Positions 22,359 to 31,300 of a stretch of 45,415 nt of DNA are shown piece after piece. Source of the DNA: CAJXZP01 sp964195485 (GTDB lineage: Bacteria > Bacteroidota > Bacteroidia > Flavobacteriales_G > Salibacteraceae); NCBI GenBank assembly GCA_964195485.1, contig CAXMPG010000102.1, positions 1-45,415 of the forward strand, in the 5' to 3' direction. The notes under the pieces were generated by a model. That model saw nothing but the letters and a program-made list of their open reading frames with translations, ran no database searches and was not told the origin of the DNA. Numbering within the stretch: the stretch's first letter is position 1; each line of letters opens with the position of its first letter. Made by a program: the position numbers and the translations under genes.

Positions 22359-24452
22359 ATGAGGTTAATTCTATTTTATATTCTTTTCGTTACTCTTACC
22401 CCAGTTTTAGCAAATCAAGAAATTGATTCCGTAAAAACAGTATTCAATACAGGATCAGATAGCTTACAGTTTAGGGCTGCAACCCGTTTAGCAATTATTT
22501 ACGAAACCATTGATAATGATTCAACTATTTTTTATTATGACCAAGCCCTAAAGATTGCAAAAAAAAATCAATGGACTCCTTTTGTAGCTAACACTTATTA
22601 TAATCAAGGTTTTTACTATCACTATAATTTGGGTTCAGATACCTCTATTCAATTAATGGAAACCGCTATGGATTGGTATACAAAAGCGCATGACTCATCT
22701 GGAGTATTGAATTGTTATTATACGCTAGGAACCTTTTGGGCGAATTTTGACCAATTAGATAGTGCCATTTTCTATTTAGAAGAAGCGATTGATTATTCCA
22801 ATAATTTAAACGATTCCTTATACCGACCTAAAATATTTAATAACCTAGGGTTGATGTATCAATACATTGGTCAACTTGATTTGGCTTTAAAGAATTTTAT
22901 TAAAGCAGCTGAACTTAAAGAAAAATACAAATCCGAAAGTCTCTTAGGAGCATACCTGAATATTGGGTTGACCTATTTAACCAGTGATAACTCACCCAAT
23001 GCAATAAAGTATTTCAACAAAGCACGGGCTTTAGCTGTTCAAGAAAACAATAGACCAATGGAGGCTTTATCCATAAAAAACACGGGAGATGTTTTTAAAC
23101 GAGAAGGGAATATGGATAGTGCCGATTACTACTATAATAAAGCCCTCCCCATTTTTGTAGCGCTGAATGACTCTAACTCTATATCAAGATATCACTTGTC
23201 TAGAGGAGAAATGTTCTCTTTAGCGCTTCTAAATGATAGCGCACAAGTTTGTTTTGATAAAGCCTTAAAAACTTTCCCAGAAAAAGGGAGTAAGCGCCTA
23301 CTTACATTTATTCTAAATTCTTCCGCACAATCGCAGTTTATTACCCTTGAACCAAGCAATACCAAGGGTATTCAAGAAGTAATTAAACGTGCAACCAAAG
23401 CATTACAAATTAGCGAAGACATTGGTCTACTTAGTGGTTCTGCCAGAGCATCAAAAATTTTATTTGAAGCCTATTCTATGTCATCCAATTTTAAATTGGC
23501 CAACGCATATGCTAGGCAATATATTACCCTAAACGATTCTTTAATAAATGAACAAAAAATTGAATCGTTAACAGAGCAACGAACCAAATTTGAAACCGAA
23601 AAAAAGGAATTAGAAATAACCCTTTTAAATAAAGAAAATGAACTGAAAACAAATAAGATTTTACGCAACGAAGATACTAGTACAAAACAGAAACTAACGA
23701 TCTATTTATTGGTGGGTGGTCTTTTAGGTATTGCAATAATTGCTATTGTAATCTTTAAATATTACAAAACACAAGAGTCAAATAATATTAAGCTAGCTGA
23801 AAAAAACCTGCTAATTTCAAAACAAAAAGAAGAGAAGGATCTCCTTTTAAAAGAGATTCATCATCGGGTAAAAAACAATCTTCAAATTATATGGAGTTTG
23901 CTAGATCTTCAGGCTAATAGTTTAGAAGATGAAAATGTAAAACTGGCTATTACAGATGGTAAAAACAGAGTAAGCTCAATGGCTACCATTCACCAAATGC
24001 TGTATCAAGAAGAAGACGCGGGCAATATATTCTTCAAGGAGTATATTAATAAATTGGTGAATCAAATCATGAGTACTTTTAGTCATTTGCATCGGACTAA
24101 AATCAATATTGATATTCCGGAGGACACTAAATTTAATATTGACACATCCATACCTTTAGGGTTAATAGTGACTGAATTATTTACCAATGCCTTAAAGTAT
24201 GGTGTTGCTGATCGCAAAACGGGCTGTATAGATTTAATAATTAGGCCATTGGGCGATAATAATTACACCCTAAAAATTAAAGATAATGGCCCAGGTTTAC
24301 CCGAAGGTTACCAATCCCGTAAATCTAAAAGTCTAGGATTACGTTTGGTTAAAAATTTAAGCAAACAAATTAAGGGTAATTTAATATGTGCCAATAATGA
24401 TGGCGCAGAATTCAGCATTTCCTTTAAGGGAGAATCTTTTAATATTACATAG
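22359..24452 (+). CDS. TPR-sensor histidine kinase, HisKA_2 type
   Basis: 697 aa. A signal peptide (cleavage after VLANQ-like residues ~18-20) leads into about seven periplasmic TPR repeats (residues ~30-390), a coiled region, one membrane span at ~446-466 (IYLLVGGLLGIAIIAIVIF) and a cytoplasmic kinase. The HisKA_2 box KEIHHRVKNNLQIIWSLL holds the phospho-accepting His (501/502), and the HATPase has the N box TELFTNALKYG and G boxes DNGPGLP and SLGLRLVKNL. The external TPRs probably sense a protein or peptide. It is 2 bp from the LytTR regulator, its cognate partner. Confidence 0.95.
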   Translation: MRLILFYILFVTLTPVLANQEIDSVKTVFNTGSDSLQFRAATRLAIIYETIDNDSTIFYYDQALKIAKKNQWTPFVANTYYNQGFYYHYNLGSDTSIQLMETAMDWYTKAHDSSGVLNCYYTLGTFWANFDQLDSAIFYLEEAIDYSNNLNDSLYRPKIFNNLGLMYQYIGQLDLALKNFIKAAELKEKYKSESLLGAYLNIGLTYLTSDNSPNAIKYFNKARALAVQENNRPMEALSIKNTGDVFKREGNMDSADYYYNKALPIFVALNDSNSISRYHLSRGEMFSLALLNDSAQVCFDKALKTFPEKGSKRLLTFILNSSAQSQFITLEPSNTKGIQEVIKRATKALQISEDIGLLSGSARASKILFEAYSMSSNFKLANAYARQYITLNDSLINEQKIESLTEQRTKFETEKKELEITLLNKENELKTNKILRNEDTSTKQKLTIYLLVGGLLGIAIIAIVIFKYYKTQESNNIKLAEKNLLISKQKEEKDLLLKEIHHRVKNNLQIIWSLLDLQANSLEDENVKLAITDGKNRVSSMATIHQMLYQEEDAGNIFFKEYINKLVNQIMSTFSHLHRTKINIDIPEDTKFNIDTSIPLGLIVTELFTNALKYGVADRKTGCIDLIIRPLGDNNYTLKIKDNGPGLPEGYQSRKSKSLGLRLVKNLSKQIKGNLICANNDGAEFSISFKGESFNIT

Positions 24453-24454
24453 CG

Positions 24455-25177
24455 ATGAAAAAAATTAAAGTTCTGGTGGTAGAAGATGAAATGGTAATCT
24501 CCATGAATCTTATTTCTATTTTAGAAGATTTAGGTTACGAAGTGCTTGAACCTGCTATCTCTTTTGATGAAGCGGTAGAAGTTCTTGCGACTCAAAAACC
24601 AGATATTGTCTTATTAGATATTCAAATTTATGGAAATAAAAACGGAGTGGATTTAGGGCATCACATTAACGCAACCTGCGCCATTCCTTTTATTTTTATT
24701 AGTTCAAATTCAGATTCAAACACCATTAAAGAAGCCAAAGAAACAAATCCATCTTCGTACTTACTAAAACCATTCAATCAAGATGACATTTTCACTTCTA
24801 TTGAAATTGCGCTTCATAATTACAGAGACAAAAAAGAGAAGTTAGAAGACAAGAATGTGGTGATTCGAGACTCCATTTTTGTTAAAAACAAGAACATGTT
24901 TTACAAGGTGACGTTTGATGAAATTGTATTTATTAAAAGTGAGCATGTGTATATGGAATTACACACCAAAAACGATAAAAAACATCTAATTCGTGGAAGT
25001 TTAACTGCTTTTTCCGAAAGGCTACCCAAAAACTTTTTCAGAACACACAGAAGCTACTTAGTAAATTTAAACTTCTTAGATGCTATTAACTCCATTCATG
25101 TAGTGGTTAATAATACTCACGTACCTATTGGTAAAACCTACCGAACAGATTTAATGGCTTCTATTCACATCGAATAG
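24455..25177 (+). CDS. LytTR-family response regulator
   Basis: 240 aa. A receiver domain (residues ~3-120) has the acidic pocket Glu10/Asp11, phospho-acceptor Asp55 (IVLLDIQIYG) and the conserved Lys in LLKPF. Residues ~140-240 form a LytTR DNA-binding domain (FDEIVFIKSEHVYMELHT...RTHRSYLVNLNFL...VPIGKTYR). LytTR proteins bind pairs of 9-bp boxes in direct repeat. Exactly such a pair lies 60 bp downstream of this gene, before the giant adhesin gene, making that gene the likely direct target. Confidence 0.95.
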   Translation: MKKIKVLVVEDEMVISMNLISILEDLGYEVLEPAISFDEAVEVLATQKPDIVLLDIQIYGNKNGVDLGHHINATCAIPFIFISSNSDSNTIKEAKETNPSSYLLKPFNQDDIFTSIEIALHNYRDKKEKLEDKNVVIRDSIFVKNKNMFYKVTFDEIVFIKSEHVYMELHTKNDKKHLIRGSLTAFSERLPKNFFRTHRSYLVNLNFLDAINSIHVVVNNTHVPIGKTYRTDLMASIHIE

Positions 25178-25236
25178 TTCAAAGCCCAAATAGCGCAACA
25201 AATTAACCTTCTATTACAAAGCAACTTACCATTTCT

Positions 25237-25266
25237 TCCGTTAAGAACATAATAACCTCCGTTCAG
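25237..25266 (+). promoter_or_regulatory. LytTR box (two 9-bp direct repeats, 12-bp spacing)
   Basis: TCCGTTAAG (25237-25245), 12 bp, TCCGTTCAG (25258-25266). Both copies fit the published LytTR/AgrA-type consensus [TA][AC][CA]GTTN[AG][TG] at every position, with the canonical 12-bp spacer. It lies between the LytTR regulator gene and the adhesin it probably controls. Confidence 0.72.
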
Positions 25267-25298
25267 AACATTTGTTATGGTATCTTATCCATCGTGCA

Positions 25299-25329
25299 TT
25301 TGATTTGCTTTCGATTAATTGTACATTCA
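25299..25329 (+). promoter_or_regulatory. Putative promoter of the first giant adhesin
   Basis: TTTG (25299-25302), 19 bp, TACATTCA (25322-25329), a 6/8 match to TAnnTTTG. The weak -7 element would fit an activator-dependent promoter, with the LytTR box about 70-85 bp upstream of the start. Confidence 0.35.
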
Positions 25330-25352
25330 TGCAAGTTCAAACCTCAATAAAT

Positions 25353-28300
25353 ATGAAATCATTACTAAAAGGATTTTTCATTTTACTATTCCTATCCTCA
25401 TTTGTTAGCTATGCTCAACCAGGAACTTCGGTAACCAACCCAATTGTGGTCAATAGTTTCCCGTATACAGAAACCAATTTTAATTCAAGTGGCGGAGTTT
25501 ATGCCACTGGAATGTTAGGTGGTTGTTCCGCGGTAGGATGCTGTTCGGTTTTGGTATACAAAGTTACTATACCCGCAAACGGGGCATTACGAATGGAATT
25601 GAGTAATAGTAGTCCATTGTCCACTAGTATTCTTGCTTATAAAGCAACTACTACCAACCCAGCTGCATTTTCAGATTTGTCATTTATTTCAGCTACCTCA
25701 GGTAATTTTTGTGGATTTAGAGATTCACTTATGCTTGGTCGAGCTTACTATTGGAACAATACCCCTTACGGTCAAACTCCTGTACCAACTGGCTTAACTA
25801 ATTTATATGATTTCAATAGCCCCAGCTCAAGTGCAGGTTTTTTCCCTGCTGGAGACTATTACGTTTTGGTTTTTAACGAGAACCAACAAGCTTCACTTGG
25901 AGTTGGAACCACCAGTGACCTAACCTTTGAGTTTGCTGAAGCATGCAGCAAGCTTACTACACCAAGCACTTTGCCCTTTGCTTCAGTAGAGTTCAACTCA
26001 GCTTCAGATACGATTGACTTTTATGTGAAAAACGACCGTCAATTGGCCGTCATAATTGACACGAGTAATGTTAGCATAACAGGAACAGATGCTTCTCAAT
26101 TTAGTATACTTTCCTACCCTGATACTAATTTAGCTAACGGAGATTCTACTCTTATGCAGGTTGTTTTCACACCTACTTCAGGTGGGTCAAAAACCGCTAC
26201 TCTAGATATTCCATTTGCAGATACGGTTTGTTCCACATCTAATACCATCAGCTTAACAGGTACAGGAGCAGAATCTGAAATTAAGCTTTTAGGGAACTCA
26301 GCAACCATTACCTATAATGATTTAACACCATCCGTATCTAATTTCACAGATATGGGTGCCATTGTTACCCATACAGGTTCACTAATTAAAGAATACTTTA
26401 TTACCAATACCGGAGCTGACACTTTAGAAATAACTGGAACAGTAACCTTAAATGGTAATGCTCAATTTGTAGTTATTAATCAACCTGCTTCTACCGTTTT
26501 ATCAGGAGATTCCACTTCATTTAAAATTGAATTTACTCCCACTACTGATGGTCTAGCTTTTACTGATGTTTCTATTGTGAACAATGATGCCGCTCAGTCT
26601 CCTTTTACCTTTAGAGTTCAAGCTACTGGTACCGAAAGAAACGGACTTCACTTTGACGGCTCTAATGATTATGTAACTATTAATGATGTAGCCACATCAA
26701 TGGATGGAGTGACTACTTGGAGTATTGAAAGTTGGATTAAAGCCGATCCTACTCAAACTGGAAACGACCATATTATGGCCGTAAATACTACAGGAACGGG
26801 AACGATCTTCCTTTTTAGAATAGATGACGGAAAACTAGATTTCTATGATGGCTCTACAGCCTTTGAAGTAGGCCCAGATTTAAGAGACAACACGTGGCAT
26901 CATGTGGCTGCAACGTATAACAACGGAACCTTAAATATGTATATCGATGGTGTGAACTATGGAACTTTCGCAGCAGGGACCGTTAGTTTTGCCAACAATA
27001 ATAGATGGAGTTTAGGTCAGGAATATGATGGTTCTTCTAAAAGTGAATTCTTTAAAGGTGCTTTAAACGATGTTCGTATTTGGAATACGGTAAAAACAGA
27101 TCAAGAAATAGCTGACCATAAATACTGTGAAATTTCAAGTCCAGAAACCGTAACCGACTTAGTCGCTTACTACCCATTTAACCAAGGAGTTTCAAATGGA
27201 ACAAATACCACTATAACTTCTTTAATTGATGCATCAAGTAATGCATATCATGGAGTATTAACAAGCTTTGCAAAAACTGGAACCACTTCCAATTTTGTAC
27301 CCGCAATCAATGTAGGTGTGAATTGTAATTCGGTAAGTGTAACCATTTGTGATAACAATAGTTATTCAATTGGAGGAAATACATACACCTCTTCAGGAGT
27401 ATACATTGATACATTAAACAACACTTTAGGCCAGGATAGCATTGTATACACCGATTTAGCATTAAATTACTTCCAAATTTCACAGAATATAATAATGGAC
27501 ACCACAGTTTGTGATACCATTAAAGAATTTGCAACAACTAACTATACTCCATTTGCACGATTTGAAAATACAGATAATGATTGGGTAGAAATTAACGATG
27601 CAGTTCCCAATTTAGTAAATACTAATCGATCTGTATTTTTATGGATGCGTGAAGCAGACCAAATCTCTGGTAGTCAGGATGTGCTTATTGGTATTAATAC
27701 AAGTGGAACATCAACAGTTACTAACTTTGGAATTGCAACCAATGAACAACTTTGGATTAATGATGGCGGAAGTAACCGTAACTCAGGTGTAGTTGTTACA
27801 GATGGCCAATGGCACTTTGTAGGTTACACTTATGACGAGGCTTCTAATCTGACTCAGTTTTGGGTAGATGGAGTGGCGGCAAGCTCATTTTCTAATGGTC
27901 AATCAATTAGTACGACTAGTCGAATTTCATTAGGACAAGAATTTGACGGATCAACCCCAAGTAATTTTTATGATGGTGATATGGCTGAAGTAACAATCTG
28001 GAACGAAGTTTTAGATGCTTCAGATGTAGCTCTTCTAATGGCAACTTCCGCTCAATCTTTACATCCAAAGTATAGCCATCTACAAGCTTATTACCCAATG
28101 GCCAGCGATTGTAATAGTAATGGATTAGTTTTAAAAGATTACAGTTCAAACAACTACGATGGAACTGTATCAGCTAATGATGTTATCATTACAGATACTT
28201 TAGCAAATCTGCCTAATCATAATGCTGCACCACTATATAGTAAAAGTTGGACAAGAAATGGTACTTCCGTTTCCACTTTAGACTCCCTATTTTTAACTGG

Positions 28301-31300
28301 GGCAATTCAAGCCGGAGCTTATAAATTAGACCTTTCGCTTGATAATTTCAATGTCTCTAATACATGGAATACTACAGTTAACCCCGCATGTCAAGGGTTA
28401 TTTGCTTCTGTAACCGTTGATTCCCATATAAGTTGTAATGGTTTATCTGATGGTAGTGCTACTGTAACCGGATTGAATGGAACAACTCCATACACCTACG
28501 CTTGGAATAATGGAGCAACAACAGCAACAATTACTGGCCTAAATGCAGGTGCTTATACAATAACTATTACCGATGGGATTGGAGATACTAATTCAACAAC
28601 GATTTCAATTACCGAACCTGCTGTTCTTGATGCAAATCCAATTATCACTTCCAATATTAGTACAGCCGGAGCTTCCGATGGAATTTCCTCAGCATCATCT
28701 ACTGGAGGAACTACTCCTTATACCTACTTATGGAACACGGGAGCAATTACTACTAGTATCTCTAGCCTAGCTGCAGGATCATACACCGTAACTATAACTG
28801 ATGCCAATGGTTGTGTTGATAATGGATCGGTAAACCTTATCGCACCTGTTGCTCCAGCACCGGGGGTTATTGTTATTTCCGAAATCAACTATAACGGGCC
28901 AGAAGTTGGGACAGATACAACAGAATTCATCGAATTACATAACACCAGTTCTGCACCAGTAAATCTTTTAGGATGTAAATTTACTAGTGGAGTGACCTAT
29001 ACATTTCCAAATATCGCAATAAATGCAGGAGGATACCTGGTAATTGCATTAGATTCCGTGGCTATAAACAACGTGTTTGGAGTAAGTGCCTATCAATGGA
29101 CTGGCGGTGGACTAAGTAATGGCGGTGAACCTATTGCCATTAAAGATGCATCCAACAACATGATTGACTCTCTAAGGTATGATGATAATTTACCTTGGCC
29201 AGATGGCCCGGTAGATCCAGATGGAGGTGGTAGTACTATTGTTTTATGTGACCCAAATTCCGACAATACAGTTGGCGCCAACTGGACTATTTCAACTTCA
29301 CTTGTTTCAGGGGTAATAGTAAATGCAAAACAGGTATACGGTTCTCCTGGCGCGGCAGATGCAGGTTGTTCAACCGTATTAACAGCTTCTATAACTAATG
29401 ATTCAAATGTTACATGTTACGGTTTAGCCAATGGTGGTGCTTCAGCATCTGCAACCAGTGGAACAACACCTTACACTTATGCATGGTCTAACTCAGCTAC
29501 AACAGCTTCGATTACAGGTGTGCTAGCAGGAACGTATACTGTTACGGTTACAGATGCAAATAGCGATACTAGTTCAACCTTCGTGATTATTACTGAGCCA
29601 ACTGCTTTAGTTGCTTCTTCTAGTATAGATGCAAATACAACATGTAACGGCTTTGCCGATGGAGGCGCAACGGCATCGGCCACTGGTGGCACAACTCCGT
29701 ATACATATGCATGGAGCAATTCAGCTACCACCGCTTCAATTACAGGAGTCGTAGCTGGTACATATACCACAACTATAACAGATGCAACCGGATGTACGTC
29801 TACAAGCTCATCAACCGTAACTGAGCCAACGGCTTTAGTTGCATCATCGGTTGTTGATTCTAATACTACAAATGGGACCTCAAATGGTGGAGCAACCGCT
29901 TCAGCAACTGGTGGAACCGCTTCGTATACCTACACTTGGAGTAATGGAGCTACCACTACTTCTATCACAGGAGTATCTGCTGGTACATATACCACCACAA
30001 TAACAGATGCTAGCGGATGTACCGATATGACATCAAGTAGTATTACCAATACAAATGGAGTTAGCGCCTCAGTGTCTAATGATTCAAATGTTACATGTTT
30101 TGGAGGTTCAAATGGAGGTGCTACCGCATCTGCAGCTAATGGTACCGCACCATTTACATATGCTTGGTCTAATACTGCTACTACGGCTTCTATTACTGGA
30201 ATTGTAGCAGGAACTTACACCGTAACTATTACAGATAACGGATCAAATACTTCTACGAGTTCAGTAACTATTACCGAGCCTGCAGTATTAACTGCAGCTA
30301 CTGTAGTTGATTCAAATACAACATGTAACGGCTTTGCCAATGGAGGTGCAACTGCATCGGCCACTGGTGGCACAGCTCCTTATTCATATGCTTGGAGTAA
30401 TACAGCTACTACAGCTAGTATAACTGGAATAACAGCTGGCACATATTCAGTGACTATCTCAGATGCAAACGGTTGCACTTCAATAAGCTCAGCAACTGTT
30501 ACGCAACCAGCGACACTAATTGCTGCAACTATTGTGGATTCAAATACGGTAGATAATAATCCAAATGGGGGAGCAACGGCTTCTGCAACTGGAGGAACTA
30601 TGCCTTATACATATTCATGGGGTAATTCAGCAACTACTGCTTCAATTACTGGCGTGATGGCTGGAACGTATTCTGTTTATATTACAGATGCCTACGGGTG
30701 TTCTGATAATAGTAATGTAACCATCACTAACACATTTTCATTAGTCGCTACTACGGTTGTTGACTCAAACATATCATGTAACGGCTCTGCCGATGGTGGT
30801 GCTACAGCTTCTGCTACGGGCACAAATTCACCTTTTACTTATGCATGGTCTAACTCAGCTACCACTACCTCAATTACTGGAGTAACGGCAGGAACGTACA
30901 CGGTAACGGTAACGGATAATTCAGGAGGTACAGAAACTTCTTCTGTGACCATTACACAACCCGCTATTTTGGTAGCGGCTTCTGTGATTGATTCAAACAT
31001 ATCATGTAACGGCTTTGCCGATGGAGGTGCTACTGCATCTGCTACGGGCGGAACTACTCCATATACATATGCTTGGAGTAATTCAGCTACTACAGCTTCT
31101 ATCACTGGAGTTATTGCAGGAACGTATTCTGTAACTATTATGGATGCAAACGGATGTATTTCAACAAGCGCATCTACTGTAACTGAACCAACATTATTGG
31201 TTTCAGCTACAGTTGTAGATTCAAATACAACATGTAACGGTTTTGCTAATGGAGGTGCTACTGCTTCTGCAACTGGTGGAACTGCTCCATACACATACGC

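Noticed and set aside
25272..25352. Upstream in-frame ATGs of the first adhesin
   Set aside because: They would place 27 mostly non-signal residues before a clear signal peptide and overlap the predicted promoter.
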